From Ciceribacter sp. L1K22 (GTDB lineage Bacteria > Pseudomonadota > Alphaproteobacteria > Rhizobiales > Rhizobiaceae): DNA of 64,000 nucleotides. The notes beneath the pieces are model-generated. The model worked only from the letters and a program-made list of their open reading frames with translations, did no database searches and had not been told where the DNA came from. Where the stretch lies: positions 312,177 to 376,176 of the forward strand of contig NZ_JAGFPK010000001.1 of the NCBI RefSeq assembly GCF_017599385.1, read 5' to 3'. Numbering within the stretch: the stretch's first letter is position 1; each line of letters starts with the position of its first letter. A program made the position numbers and the translations under genes. Positions 18,560 to 27,685 of this stretch are shown piece by piece.

Positions 18560-19236
18560 GGCCTTGGAGAATGTGGTGGGCAATTGACTGGTCCGTCAGA
18601 TTGTTAAACCGGCGGCAAAAGACACCGAGAGGCGCGGTCTTCGTCAAGGGCACTGGCGCGTCTTTGGGAGGCCAGATCATCGTCGAGAATGGCGAGAATA
18701 ATTCGGTGATTTTCGATGAGGGGGCGAGGCTGAAAGGGAACATCAAATTTCGAGGAAGCCGAAACACGATCCGCTTAGGACGACAGGTCAACTTCACCGG
18801 AAGCATCACGATTAAAGGCAATGGGCAAACGGTCGCGGTGGGGGATCATACGACCTCCAATGGGACCTCGATCCTCTGCCATGAGTCATCGAATGTTTCT
18901 ATCGGACGACACTGCATGCTTTCGAGATATGTCGAGATCCGGACGACCGACGCGCATTCAGTCATAGATCGGAAAACCGGAGAACGACTGAACTTGGCCG
19001 GCCCTGTCACGATCGGCGACCACGTATGGATCGGCATGGGCGCCATCATCAGCAAGGGCGTAACGATTGGCGACGACAATATCGTCGGAGCGCGGTCATT
19101 CGTGACCAAGTCTTTTGTCGGCAGCGGCACGATCATAGCCGGCGCGCCGGCAAAGGTTATCAAGAGCGGGGTGACGTGGTCGCGCCTTCTCAGGAAGCGC
19201 TACAGCGAGGCTGAGATGGAGGCCTGGCGGCAATGA
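18556..19236 (+). CDS. Left-handed beta-helix acyltransferase (capsule modification)
   Basis: A 226-residue hexapeptide-repeat acyltransferase. The middle (about 30-200) is built of imperfect [LIV]GxxxX repeats such as IGRHCML, IGDHVWIGMGAIISKGVTIGDDNIVGARS and the terminal IIAGAPAKVIKSG, the hallmark of the maltose/galactoside O-acetyltransferase group. RTTDAHSVID supplies the likely catalytic His. The GTG at 18556 overlaps the KpsC-like stop (GTGA), so translation is coupled; an ATG at 18571 is the alternative. It probably O-acetylates the surface polysaccharide made by the neighbouring genes. Confidence 0.8.
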   Translation: MRPWRMWWAIDWSVRLLNRRQKTPRGAVFVKGTGASLGGQIIVENGENNSVIFDEGARLKGNIKFRGSRNTIRLGRQVNFTGSITIKGNGQTVAVGDHTTSNGTSILCHESSNVSIGRHCMLSRYVEIRTTDAHSVIDRKTGERLNLAGPVTIGDHVWIGMGAIISKGVTIGDDNIVGARSFVTKSFVGSGTIIAGAPAKVIKSGVTWSRLLRKRYSEAEMEAWRQ

Positions 19237-19292
19237 CGCTCCACGAACCGTTCGGAGCGCTATAAATTTCCAGCTAACCACGTGGAGAAAAA

Positions 19293-19368
19293 TGGTGCCC
19301 GGAGGCGGATTTGAACCACCGACACGCGGATTTTCAATCCGCTGCTCTACCAACTGAGCTATCCGGGC
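19293..19368 (-). tRNA. tRNA-Phe (anticodon GAA)
   Basis: A full 76-nt cloverleaf on the minus strand: acceptor GCCCGGA pairing with TCCGGGC, D-loop AGCTCAGTTGGTAGAGC, anticodon loop with GAA, T-arm GGTTCAAATCC, and an encoded CCA. Its 3' end faces the low-GC polysaccharide genes, a typical arrangement for island insertion at a tRNA. Confidence 0.97.
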
Positions 19369-19596
19369 ATCCGGCTTCGTGAAGCCTTCCAGTGCGCCTT
19401 AGCGACCGGCCGGGGGCTTGGTTTGCCCCGGAACGAGCGGGGTTATAGCATCTTGTTCGTGCATGTCCAGCGCTAAACGGCAGTTTTTTGACAGGATTTC
19501 GTGATGGCGAAGAAGTCCTTGGATTACGGTGGGTTAGGACAGGTTTTCGGTCCGATCCGACCCACCAGGACCCTGGGCCAAGCCTGATATCTGCCG

Positions 19597-19788
19597 CTAG
19601 TCGTCGTAGTCGGCCTTGCTCTCGTCTTCCGTCACCGGAATGGCATAGCGGCCGCCCAGCCAGCGCGAGAGATCGACGGAACGGCAGCGCTCCGAGCAGA
19701 AGGGGTAGCTTTCCCGGATCGAGGGACGGCCGCATTCGGGACAGGGGCGGGATTTGCGCAGCGGCGCCACCTTGGCGGGTTCGGCCAT
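19597..19788 (-). CDS. yacG: DNA gyrase inhibitor YacG (zinc protein)
   Basis: A 63-residue zinc-binding protein. The four cysteines CPEC at 16-19 and CSERC at 31-35 form the single zinc site of YacG, followed by the conserved SVDLSRWLGGRY and an acidic tail (EDESKADYDD). In E. coli YacG binds GyrB and inhibits gyrase. The gene begins 2 bp after the maf stop codon, an arrangement common in Rhizobiales. Confidence 0.93.
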   Translation of the reverse strand: MAEPAKVAPLRKSRPCPECGRPSIRESYPFCSERCRSVDLSRWLGGRYAIPVTEDESKADYDD

Positions 19789-19790
19789 CG

Positions 19791-20411
19791 TCAGCCCTCC
19801 GCCCAGCCCGAGCGAACGTCGAAGCCCTCGCCCGAAAGAAGCTGCATGGTCTCGAAAAGCGGCAGCCCGACGACGTTGGTGTAGGAACCGACGAGCTTCT
19901 GCACGAAGCTGCCGGCAATTCCCTGGATACCGTAGGCACCCGCCTTGCCGCGCCACTCGCCCGAGGCAAGATAGGCGTCGATATCGGCGGTCGACAGGCG
20001 CTTGAAGCGAACCTTGGTCTCGGCCACCTTCTGGCGCACCGTCCGATCCGGCGTCACCAGGCAGATGCCGGTGAAGACCCAATGGCTGCGACCGGAGAGC
20101 AGATGCAAAGCGGAGGATGCCTCCTCCATGAGGTCGGCCTTCGGCAGAATCCGGCGCCCGACGGCGACGACCGTGTCGGCCGCGAGGATGTAGCTGCCGT
20201 TCCAGGAAAGGTCCGGCTTGATCACGGCAAGCGCTGCCTTCGCCTTTTCGATCGACAGACGTCTTGCGAGCGATCTGGGATGCTCGGACTTCTTCGGCGT
20301 CTCGTCGAGATCCATCGGCATCAGGCGGTCAGGCTCGATGCCGACCTGCTTCAGCAGGTCGAGCCGGCGCGGCGAGCCGGAGGCCAGTATCAGCTTCTGT
20401 CTCAGTTCCAT
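19791..20411 (-). CDS. maf: Maf-family nucleoside triphosphate pyrophosphatase
   Basis: A 206-residue Maf/Ham1-like house-cleaning enzyme that hydrolyses non-canonical or pyrimidine NTPs to NMPs. Signatures are [14 protein letters not shown] at residues 7-20, [13 protein letters not shown] (the catalytic Asp region), [12 protein letters not shown] and [14 protein letters not shown]. Whether the preferred substrates are dTTP/UTP or m7GTP cannot be read from the motifs alone, although [10 protein letters not shown] is usual in the dTTP/UTP group. It sits between infA and yacG in one leftward run. Confidence 0.92.
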   Translation of the reverse strand: MELRQKLILASGSPRRLDLLKQVGIEPDRLMPMDLDETPKKSEHPRSLARRLSIEKAKAALAVIKPDLSWNGSYILAADTVVAVGRRILPKADLMEEASSALHLLSGRSHWVFTGICLVTPDRTVRQKVAETKVRFKRLSTADIDAYLASGEWRGKAGAYGIQGIAGSFVQKLVGSYTNVVGLPLFETMQLLSGEGFDVRSGWAEG

Positions 20412-20448
20412 CGGGCCTGGCGTCTCGGAGTGTCGGCGCTTGCGCGCC

Positions 20449-20667
20449 TTATTTGAAGCGGTAGGTGATGCGACCCTTGGTCAGGTCATAGGGTGTCATC
20501 TCGACGAGCACCTTGTCGCCCGCCAGAACACGGATGCGGTTCTTGCGCATGCGGCCGGCCGTATGGGCTATGATCTCGTGCTCGTTCTCCAGCTTCACGC
20601 GGAATGTCGCGTTCGGCAGGAGTTCGGTGACGACACCGGGAAATTCGAGGACTTCTTCTTTAGGCAT
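20449..20667 (-). CDS. infA: Translation initiation factor IF-1
   Basis: A 72-residue S1-fold protein, the standard IF-1 length. It starts [20 protein letters not shown] and contains [23 protein letters not shown] and the C-terminal [12 protein letters not shown], matching alphaproteobacterial IF-1 closely. It blocks the A site and helps IF-2 and IF-3 during initiation. AGAAAG precedes the ATG. Confidence 0.97.
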   Translation of the reverse strand: MPKEEVLEFPGVVTELLPNATFRVKLENEHEIIAHTAGRMRKNRIRVLAGDKVLVEMTPYDLTKGRITYRFK

Positions 20668-20793
20668 GGAAGGATTTTCTTTCTGTCAGACGGTTCACGG
20701 ACACCCGGTCCGGAAAATGTGGGCGGAAACTACACAATCAACGCGGTTTTGTGAACCACGTAGCAAACGCTTTTCCATTTTGTTTCTCAGCGC

Positions 20794-21252
20794 CTAGGCG
20801 CGGCTCAGAATCCGCTCGCGGATCAGGCGCTCCAGCCGATCGCGCACTTCCCGGTAGGCGGAGAGAACCTGGTCGCGCGAGCCGGTCGCAACGGTCGGGT
20901 CGGGCATCGGCCAGTAGACGACCTCGACGGCGGAGGAGCGTGTCAGCTCCAGTGCGGCGTGATGGGCTTCGGGCGCGAGTGTCACGACCAAGTCGAAATA
21001 GTCGTCCTCCAACTGGTCGAGCGTCTGCGGTCGGCGGCTTCCAAGCGTCAGTCCCACCTCGTCCAGAACGGCATCGACGAAAGGGTCCCGGTCACCGGCG
21101 CGCACACCGGCCGAAGCGACATAAACGCCCTTTGGCAGGAGATGGCGGGCGAAGGCTTCGGCCATCGGCGATCGGATCGCGTTCATGCCGCAGACGAAGA
21201 GGATCGCACCCGGCAGCCTGTCCTTCGATGCGCCCTCGCTTTCCTCCGTCAT
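20794..21252 (-). CDS. Low-molecular-weight protein tyrosine phosphatase family protein
   Basis: A 152-residue LMW-PTP/arsenate-reductase-like protein. The P-loop CGMNAIRS (Cys21 nucleophile, Arg27) follows the strand ILFV, and the general-acid Asp is in WPMPDPT near residue 120. The canonical loop is CxGNxCRS; here the second Cys is replaced by Ile, as in other members of this alphaproteobacterial group. It lies in the conserved hisD-UPF0262-LMWPTP-infA order, 12 bp after UPF0262. The substrate is unknown. Confidence 0.88.
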   Translation of the reverse strand: MTEESEGASKDRLPGAILFVCGMNAIRSPMAEAFARHLLPKGVYVASAGVRAGDRDPFVDAVLDEVGLTLGSRRPQTLDQLEDDYFDLVVTLAPEAHHAALELTRSSAVEVVYWPMPDPTVATGSRDQVLSAYREVRDRLERLIRERILSRA

Positions 21253-21264
21253 CGCCGCCCGGTC

Positions 21265-21738
21265 CTAGCCGCGCCAGTAGAGCACGCAGACCAGCGTAAA
21301 CAGTCGCCGGGCGGTGTCGAAATCGATCCTGATCTTGCCCGAGAGCCGATCCAGCAGGGTCTGTGATCCCTCGTTGTGGATGCCCCGGCGTCCCATGTCG
21401 ATCGCCTCGATCTGGCTCGGAGTCGAGGAGCGGATCGCCTCGTAGTAGCTCTCGCAGATCATGAAGTAGTCCTTGATGATCCGGCGAAACGGCGTGAGCG
21501 ATAGAATATGGGTAACAACGCTTTCTTCCGCCTCGGTCTTGATCGAGAACACAAGCTTGCTGTCGACCAGCGAGAGGTAGAGCTTGTAGGGGCCACCCTT
21601 GTGACCGACAGGCTCGAAGGAATTCTCCTCGATCAGATCGAAGATGGCGACCGCCCGCTCGTGCTCGACATCCGGGGTCGAGCGACCGATCGTCTCGTCC
21701 AGGATCACGTCACAGAGCCGGAAGTCCCCATCCGCCAT
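21265..21738 (-). CDS. UPF0262 family protein
   Basis: A 157-residue protein that matches UPF0262, a family confined to Alphaproteobacteria, over its length ([18 protein letters not shown] near the start, [13 protein letters not shown] in the middle, [20 protein letters not shown] at the end). GGGGGA precedes the ATG at 8 nt. It lies 2 bp downstream of hisD, so it is almost certainly co-transcribed. Its function is unknown. Confidence 0.92.
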   Translation of the reverse strand: MADGDFRLCDVILDETIGRSTPDVEHERAVAIFDLIEENSFEPVGHKGGPYKLYLSLVDSKLVFSIKTEAEESVVTHILSLTPFRRIIKDYFMICESYYEAIRSSTPSQIEAIDMGRRGIHNEGSQTLLDRLSGKIRIDFDTARRLFTLVCVLYWRG

Positions 21739-21740
21739 CG

Positions 21741-23039
21741 CTATCCCCCGAGATTGAGACGGATGGCAACGGAGCGGGCATGTGCATCCAGTCCCTCGCT
21801 GGTCGCGAGCGCGATCGCGGCCGGCGCCAGCTGGCGCAGTTGGTCAGGCCCAAGTCTTAGGATCGAGGTGCGTTTCACGAAATCGAGCACCGAAAGACCG
21901 GAGGAAAAGCGTGCCGAACGCGCCGTCGGCAGGACGTGGTTGGACCCGCCGACATAGTCGCCGATCACCTCGGGCGTATGGCGCCCGACAAAAATGGCGC
22001 CGGCATTGCGGATATCGACCATCAGAGCGTCGGGATCGTCGACGGCAAGCTCCAGGTGCTCGGCGGCGATACGATTGGCGAGCGGTATCGCATCCATCAG
22101 GGTCTTAACGAGAATGATGGCGCCGAAATCGCGCCAGCTCGCCGTGGCGGTCTCGGACCGCGACAGGCTCTTCAATTGCCGCTCGACCGCCGCCTCGACC
22201 GCGTGGCCGAGACCGGCGTCATCAGTGATCAGGATCGACTGGGCACCCGGATCATGCTCTGCCTGGGCCAGGAGATCAGCCGCGAGCCAGTCGGGATCGT
22301 TGTTGCGATCCGCAATGACAAGCACTTCAGAGGGTCCGGCGATCATGTCGATGCCGACGGTGCCGAAGACGTGGCGCTTGGCGGCGGCGACATAGGCATT
22401 GCCGGGTCCGACGATCTTGGCGACCGGGGCAATGCTCTCGGTCCCGTAGGCGAGAGCGGCTACCGCCTGCGCACCACCGATGCGATAGATTTCCTCGACG
22501 CCGGCGATCTTCGCCGCGGCAAGCACCGTCGGGTTGATCCGGCCGCCGGAGGCCGGCACGACCATGACAATGCGCGCAACACCCGCAACCTTCGCCGGCA
22601 GCGCGTTCATCAGCACCGAACTCGGATAGCTCGCGGTACCGCCTGGCACGTAAAGACCAACCGCGTCGATCGCGGTCCAGCGCGACCCGAGGCCGACGCC
22701 GATCGCATCCTCGTAGATGTCGTCCTTTGGCATCTGGCGGGCATGATGCTTTTCGATCCGCTCGGCGGCGAGCCTGAGAGCGGCGATCACCTCCGGCTCC
22801 ACCTGTCCCATCGCCTCGTCGATCTCTGCCGGCGTCACCCGCATGGGAGTCACCGCGAAATCGATGCCGTCAAACCGTCGGGAATAGTCCGCGAGTGCCG
22901 CATCGCCGCGGGACCGGACATCGGCAATGATCGCCAATACGGCGTGATTGACGTCGTCCGACACCTCGCGCTTGGTCGTCAGGAAGTCGGCGAACCGCTT
23001 CTCAAAGCCTTCGGATGTCTGTTCGAGCCAGATCGCCAC
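21741..23039 (-). CDS. hisD: Histidinol dehydrogenase
   Basis: A 432-residue enzyme that oxidises L-histidinol to L-histidine with two NAD+ in the last two steps of histidine synthesis. Family landmarks are [53 protein letters not shown] (zinc-ligand region), the catalytic AAEHLELAV, and [21 protein letters not shown] take the GTG at 23039 as start, with GAGGGG 10 nt upstream; it gives the usual N-terminus [11 protein letters not shown]. The only earlier option in frame is a TTG at 23057. Confidence 0.95.
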   Translation of the reverse strand: MAIWLEQTSEGFEKRFADFLTTKREVSDDVNHAVLAIIADVRSRGDAALADYSRRFDGIDFAVTPMRVTPAEIDEAMGQVEPEVIAALRLAAERIEKHHARQMPKDDIYEDAIGVGLGSRWTAIDAVGLYVPGGTASYPSSVLMNALPAKVAGVARIVMVVPASGGRINPTVLAAAKIAGVEEIYRIGGAQAVAALAYGTESIAPVAKIVGPGNAYVAAAKRHVFGTVGIDMIAGPSEVLVIADRNNDPDWLAADLLAQAEHDPGAQSILITDDAGLGHAVEAAVERQLKSLSRSETATASWRDFGAIILVKTLMDAIPLANRIAAEHLELAVDDPDALMVDIRNAGAIFVGRHTPEVIGDYVGGSNHVLPTARSARFSSGLSVLDFVKRTSILRLGPDQLRQLAPAAIALATSEGLDAHARSVAIRLNLGG

Positions 23040-23082
23040 CTGCGTATGTCCCCTCAAATCAACACTATGCCGTCGCCGGCAC

Positions 23083-23526
23083 TCAATCGCCTATATGCCG
23101 CGGCAGAGACGACGCTTCCCAGGCACCGCCGGTATCGGCCAGCTGCGCCTCAATGCATTCCACGTCCAGAACGATCATGCCGCCACCCGACAGGACGAGT
23201 TCCACCTTGCCGTCCGGCCCCTCGCCGTCGGGCAGATAGCGCAGCGCCAGGAGCGACTTCACATCATCCGACCGGCTGCGGTCGACACCAGCGGAGCGGA
23301 CCGCGCGCACGCGTTTGAAGCTGATCACGGCGCGGCGACGCTCGTAGGTCTTGCGCTGGCCATTGGCCTTTTCCCACACGAAGCGGTTGGCGGCGAGAGC
23401 GAAATGCCCGCCCTTCGGCGAGAAGGTGATGTCGCCCACCTTGAAGACCGCGTCCTGCATGTGGGCCGAGACGATCGCCAGATCGTCGCCATCGAGCGCC
23501 ATCAGTTTCAGGCTTTCCATGCTCAT
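23083..23526 (-). CDS. DUF2948 family protein
   Basis: A 147-residue protein matching DUF2948, found between murA and hisD throughout Rhizobiales. Conserved stretches are ESLKLMALDGDDLAIVSAHMQDAV near the N-terminus, FALAANRFVWE, YERRRAVISFKRVRAV and the C-terminal IVLDVECIEAQLADTGGAWE. Two ATGs six bases apart (23526 and 23520) compete as starts. It is followed after 43 bp by hisD. Its function is unknown; the location suggests it is co-expressed with hisD. Confidence 0.88.
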   Translation of the reverse strand: MSMESLKLMALDGDDLAIVSAHMQDAVFKVGDITFSPKGGHFALAANRFVWEKANGQRKTYERRRAVISFKRVRAVRSAGVDRSRSDDVKSLLALRYLPDGEGPDGKVELVLSGGGMIVLDVECIEAQLADTGGAWEASSLPRHIGD

Positions 23527-23666
23527 CCCGTCCGTCGGTGGCAAGGCCACGCTAGAATTTCACCTTCTCTGGAAATAGGTTGCTGCGTTGCAGGACGCAA
23601 CGACGAAGATGAGCAGGCGGGCGTTTTTTAGGCAAAGGCCGCCCGCCGTTTCGACGAAAGTCGGAC

Positions 23667-24959
23667 TCAGTCGCTGATGCGCTCGATCGAGGCGCCGCAA
23701 CGGCCGAGCTTCTCTTCCAGCCGCTCGAAGCCGCGGTCGAGGTGATAGACGCGATTGACAACCGTCTCGCCTTCGGCGGCAAGACCGGCGATGACAAGCG
23801 AGACGGAGGCGCGCAGATCGGTCGCCATGACCGGCGCGCCCCTCAGCGTGCGAACGCCTTCGATCCGCGCCGTCTGTCCGGAGAGGCTGATGCGGGCACC
23901 GAGCCGGGCAAGCTCCTGCACATGCATGAACCGGTTCTCGAAGATCGTCTCGGTGACATGCGAGACACCGTTGGCGCGGGTCATCAGACCCATGAACTGC
24001 GCCTGCAGGTCCGTCGGGAAGCCCGGGAAAGGTTCGGTGACGATGTCGACGGGACGGATGTCGTTGCCATGGCCGATGACGCGGATGCCGCCGTCGACGG
24101 CAGTCACCTCCGCCCCGGCGCGGCGGATCGCTTCCAGAGCCGTCTCCAGCAGAGCACCATCGGTTCCCTGCAGCGTCACGTCGCCGCCGGTCATGGCAAC
24201 GGCCATGGCATAGGTGCCGGTCTCGATGCGGTCCGGCAAGACGCGGTGGCGCGCGCCGGAGAGGCTCGTGACGCCCTCGATGGTGATCGTTGCGGTGCCG
24301 GCGCCGGTGATCTTCGCGCCCATGGCGATCAGGCAGTTGGCGAGATCGACAACCTCCGGCTCGCGAGCGGCATTGCCGATCACCGTCGTGCCGCGAGCGA
24401 GCGCGGCCGCCATCATCATCACGTGGGTCGCACCGACGGAGACCTTCGGAAACGTGTAGCTGGCGCCGATCAGGCCGCCCTTCGGCGCGGTGGCGTTGAT
24501 ATAGCCGCCATCGATTTCCATGTCGGCGCCCAGCGCCGCCAGTCCCTCGATGAAGAGATCGACGGGGCGGGTACCGATGGCGCAACCGCCGGGCAGCGAT
24601 ACGCGCGCCCTGCCCTCGCGGGCGAGAAGCGGACCGATGACCCAGAAGCTCGCGCGCATCTTCGATACCAGCTCGTAGGGCGCGGTCGTATCTGCGACGG
24701 TGCGGCAGGTGAAATGGATGGTGCGCGCATAGGAGCCGTCCTGGTGCTCGCGCCGGCCGTTGACCGCGACATCGACGCCGTGATTGCCGAGAATGCGGAG
24801 CAGGAGCTCGACATCGGCCAGATGCGGCACGTTTTCGAGCGTCAACGTGTCGCTCGTCAGCAGCGAGGCGATCATCAGGGGCAGCGCCGCGTTCTTGGCG
24901 CCGGAAATCGGGATCACGCCCTTGAGCTCGTTGCCGCCGACAATGCGAATTCGATCCAT
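23667..24959 (-). CDS. murA: UDP-N-acetylglucosamine 1-carboxyvinyltransferase
   Basis: A 430-residue enzyme of the first committed step of peptidoglycan synthesis, transferring enolpyruvate from PEP to UDP-GlcNAc. The N-terminus [20 protein letters not shown] and [11 protein letters not shown] (Lys22 region) are typical. The catalytic, fosfomycin-targeted Cys126 is in [14 protein letters not shown], so the enzyme is predicted fosfomycin-sensitive at this position. [11 protein letters not shown] and the C-terminal [15 protein letters not shown] also match. The ATG at 24959 fits family N-termini better than the upstream in-frame start at 24992. Confidence 0.96.
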   Translation of the reverse strand: MDRIRIVGGNELKGVIPISGAKNAALPLMIASLLTSDTLTLENVPHLADVELLLRILGNHGVDVAVNGRREHQDGSYARTIHFTCRTVADTTAPYELVSKMRASFWVIGPLLAREGRARVSLPGGCAIGTRPVDLFIEGLAALGADMEIDGGYINATAPKGGLIGASYTFPKVSVGATHVMMMAAALARGTTVIGNAAREPEVVDLANCLIAMGAKITGAGTATITIEGVTSLSGARHRVLPDRIETGTYAMAVAMTGGDVTLQGTDGALLETALEAIRRAGAEVTAVDGGIRVIGHGNDIRPVDIVTEPFPGFPTDLQAQFMGLMTRANGVSHVTETIFENRFMHVQELARLGARISLSGQTARIEGVRTLRGAPVMATDLRASVSLVIAGLAAEGETVVNRVYHLDRGFERLEEKLGRCGASIERISD

Positions 24960-25077
24960 GTTCAGCTCTCGGGCGAGGCCCGCCTCTATCAATGATGGTC
25001 CGGTCGTCCAGCCGGAGAAGGATGGGGGTCTTTAGACGAAAAGCATGAGGTCTTCAATTCCACGCGGGAATTGCCGG

Positions 25078-25281
25078 CTAATCATCGTCCTGCGTCGATT
25101 TTGCGGCAGGCAGACCGACTGCGTCGTCCGCCTCCCCGGCGCGTCTGGCGCGAACCTGCTGCTTGCGGCGCAGCAAATTCTCGCGCAGCTTCTTCGCGGC
25201 TCGCGCCTCGCGCTGTTCCTTGGCGGCGGCCACGGCACGCTCACGCGCCGTCGGCTCCTTTTCATCGGGTTCTTTCGACAT
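25078..25281 (-). CDS. Small highly charged protein of unknown function
   Basis: A 67-residue, very charged, probably helical protein (RERAVAAAKEQREARAAKKL then RENLLRRKQQVRARRAGEADD). No TM segment or signal peptide. The ATG at 25281 has AGGGG 3-4 nt upstream; the open frame extends further but with atypical composition. Similar short Lys/Arg/Glu-rich proteins occur upstream of murA in related rhizobia, as far as I recall. No function can be given. Confidence 0.65.
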   Translation of the reverse strand: MSKEPDEKEPTARERAVAAAKEQREARAAKKLRENLLRRKQQVRARRAGEADDAVGLPAAKSTQDDD

Positions 25282-25433
25282 GGCCCCTGCATAGCGAAAA
25301 ACCGCGTGCTGCGGAAGGCGGCGCAAGCGCCAGTTCTTTTGTTGCATCAAACTCTTTTTGCGGCTTGCGCTGCCGCCGAAGCTGTGGCAATAGGCCACTC
25401 GCTCCGGACGGCGCAACCGCGTCGCCAACAGAT

Positions 25434-25508
25434 GCTGCTATAGCTCAGGGGTAGAGCACTCCCTTGGTAAGGGAGAGGCCGAGAGTTCAAATCTCTCTAG
25501 CAGCACCA
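25434..25508 (+). tRNA. tRNA-Thr (anticodon GGT)
   Basis: A 75-nt cloverleaf: acceptor GCTGCTA with TAGCAGC, D-arm AGCTCAGGGGTAGAGC, anticodon stem CTCCC/GGGAG around TTGGTAA, T-arm GAGAG-TTCAAAT-CTCTC, and an encoded CCA. Confidence 0.97.
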
Positions 25509-25681
25509 TTTTTCCAAACATTCGAATTTCTGCCCGAGACAGATCGGCATCCGGGCGCTCATCCTGCTGCATTCAAGCGGGAGCCGTGCCGATTTTTTGG
25601 CGCGGCCCAGCGATACGCAAGCGGTCGGGTGCGCTGGCCTGTTGGAGGCTGGCGCGTGTTTGTCGGGGTAGTCTGCTGGTG

Positions 25682-26845
25682 CTACCGCGCGGCCTGCAGG
25701 ATGCCCAGCAGCGACTTGCGGTCTAGCGGGATCGGGTTGCCGCCGGCGCAGGGGTCGACCTCGGCCATGGCGACGACCTTTTCCTCGTCGATGTCGGTCA
25801 GGCCCATCGCGGAGAGCGTCGGGGGGATGTTCAGTTCGCCCCTTAGGTCCAGCATCCAGTCCAGAACGCCGGCCGCGCAATAGTGCGGAAGGTCGAGCGT
25901 GCGGGACAGAAGTTCCAGCTTCTCGTCGATCGCGGGGGCGTTGAACTCGAGGACATAGGGCATCAGCACCGCATTGAGCAGTCCATGGTGGGCATCATAA
26001 AGGGCGCCGAGCGGGTGAGCCAGCGCATGGATGGCGCCGAGGCCCTTCTGCAACGCGACGCAGCCCATGCCCGAGGCGATCAGCATCTGTCCCCGCGCCT
26101 CCAGATTATTGCCATCGGCAACGGCCACCGGCAGCCAGGTCTTGATCAGCCGCAGCGCGTTCAGCGCAATACCCTCTGCCATCGGGTGGAAGCTCGGCGC
26201 GGAGAGCGCCTCGAGCGCATGGGACAGCGCGTCCATGCCGGTTGCCGCGGTGATATGCGGCGGCAGGCCGGTCGTCAGTTCGGGGTCCATGATCACGAGA
26301 TCAGGCATCATGCGCGGATGGAAGACGATGACCTTGCGATGTTCCTCGTCATGGGTGATCACGGAGGAGCGGCCGAGCTCCGAGCCGGTGCCGGCCGTTG
26401 TCGGGATGGCGATGACCGGCGTCAGCCGCGAGGTATCGGCCCTGGTCCAGTTGTCGCCGATGTCCTCCATATCCCACATGGGGATCGTCTGCGACGCCAT
26501 TAGCGCGATCGCCTTGGCGGCATCGAGCGCGCTGCCGCCACCGATCGCGACGACCAAGTCGTGCCCGCCGGCGCGGAGGGCCTCGACACCCCCGGCCACG
26601 TTGCGGCCGGTCGGATTGGGTTTCACGTCATGGAAGAGGCCGGGCCGCAGTCCTCCCGCACGCAGGACCTCCAGCGTGCGCTGCACCGGAAAGAGGTCCT
26701 TGAGACCGGCATCGGTGACGACCAGCGGAGCGGCGGCACCCAGCGAGCGGACGGCATCGGCCAGTTCACCGATGCGGCCATTGCCGAAACGGACGGCAGT
26801 CGGAAAGCTCCAGTTGCTGCTGACGGAGAGGGGTGCGGTGATCAT
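25682..26845 (-). CDS. Iron-containing alcohol dehydrogenase
   Basis: A 387-residue group III Fe-ADH. The NAD-binding Gly-rich loop AIGGGSALDAAKAIAL is near residues 98-113, followed by IPTTAGTGSELGRSSVI. Metal-site segments are MDALSHALEAL and HALAHPLGALYDAHHG, with the expected His ligands. It would interconvert an alcohol and an aldehyde using NAD(H). It is the last gene of a six-gene operon (GS-like enzyme, binding protein, ATPase, two permeases, ADH) with only 3 bp to the preceding permease gene, so the substrate is probably a product of the imported compound, for example an amino-alcohol or a hydroxy acid. Substrate not determinable here. Confidence 0.92.
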   Translation of the reverse strand: MITAPLSVSSNWSFPTAVRFGNGRIGELADAVRSLGAAAPLVVTDAGLKDLFPVQRTLEVLRAGGLRPGLFHDVKPNPTGRNVAGGVEALRAGGHDLVVAIGGGSALDAAKAIALMASQTIPMWDMEDIGDNWTRADTSRLTPVIAIPTTAGTGSELGRSSVITHDEEHRKVIVFHPRMMPDLVIMDPELTTGLPPHITAATGMDALSHALEALSAPSFHPMAEGIALNALRLIKTWLPVAVADGNNLEARGQMLIASGMGCVALQKGLGAIHALAHPLGALYDAHHGLLNAVLMPYVLEFNAPAIDEKLELLSRTLDLPHYCAAGVLDWMLDLRGELNIPPTLSAMGLTDIDEEKVVAMAEVDPCAGGNPIPLDRKSLLGILQAAR

Positions 26846-26848
26846 GGT

Positions 26849-27685
26849 CTAAGCCTCCGTGGATGGCATGGCCTGTCGCCTCAAGGCCCGGCGGCGAAAC
26901 ACCTCGGCGAAGGCGACCAGGAACAGGGCGGGAATGAAGTTGAGTGTCGCCAGCGCCGGGTAGATCGGCGAGGAGCCGACGGCGATGCCGCTGTAGACGA
27001 ACACCGGCAGCGTTCGGGCCGTGCCTGCCAGCGAGTAGGACACATAGAAATTGCCCCAGGACAGCAGGAAGGCAAAAATGGCGGCGGAAAAGATGCCCGG
27101 CCAGAGGAGCGGGAAGGTCACCTCGCGGAACACCTCCCAGCCATTGGCCCCTGCATCGCGGGCGGCGTCTTCCAGGGTATCGTCAAAGCCATAAACCTGG
27201 ACGGCGACGATCACGAGGGCGAAGGGCGTGATGTAGACGACATGGCCGATGATGACAGTCATGAGACCCGTCGAGAAGCCAAGCCAGTTTCCGAGCACGG
27301 AAAACCAGAGCAGCATGACGACACCAAGCAGCAATTGCGGAAAGAGCAGCGGCGCGAAGGTAACGATCTGGAACAGGCGTTGCAGGCGGAACCGGTAGCG
27401 GATCCAGGCGACGGCGCCGGCGGTGCCGAGGATCGTTGCGAAGACGGTCGAGACGGCGGCCACGATCGCCGAATTGGCGACGGCCGGAAGGAAATCCGGC
27501 TTGCGCAGCAGTTCGCCATACCATTCGAACGAGAAGCCCTCGATCGGCAGGGTCAGTACCCGGCTGGACGTGAAGGAGAACGCGACCAGCGTGGCGATCG
27601 GCACGTAGAAGAAGACCAGCAGGAGTGCCAGCGTGCCGACGAGCGCGATGTCGATGAGCCGGTCCTTGAGGCGATGCGATATCAT
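26849..27685 (-). CDS. ABC transporter permease, PotC type
   Basis: A 278-residue inner-membrane permease of the spermidine/putrescine family with six hydrophobic segments. The EAA-loop signature LEDAARDAGANGWEVFREVTFPLLWPGI contacts the ATPase. The start overlaps the previous permease stop by 4 bp (ATGA). With the PotB-type partner it forms the channel of the amine importer encoded here. Confidence 0.93.
   Translation of the reverse strand: MISHRLKDRLIDIALVGTLALLLVFFYVPIATLVAFSFTSSRVLTLPIEGFSFEWYGELLRKPDFLPAVANSAIVAAVSTVFATILGTAGAVAWIRYRFRLQRLFQIVTFAPLLFPQLLLGVVMLLWFSVLGNWLGFSTGLMTVIIGHVVYITPFALVIVAVQVYGFDDTLEDAARDAGANGWEVFREVTFPLLWPGIFSAAIFAFLLSWGNFYVSYSLAGTARTLPVFVYSGIAVGSSPIYPALATLNFIPALFLVAFAEVFRRRALRRQAMPSTEA

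Noticed and set aside
23586..23647. Two hairpins (CGTTGC stem at 23586-23602 and GGCGGGCG stem at 23616-23647) after murA
   Set aside because: Neither is followed by a T tract on the murA strand and the second has a 16-nt loop, so a terminator call is not supported.
23742..24995. A 417-codon open frame antisense to murA
   Set aside because: murA is unmistakable on the other strand; the antisense product is Asp/Gly/Arg-rich without domain.
25579..25610. Hairpin GCCGTGCC/GGCGCGGC with a T-rich loop after tRNA-Thr(GGT)
   Set aside because: The T run is in the loop, not after the stem, and one pair is a wobble; it does not look like a terminator.
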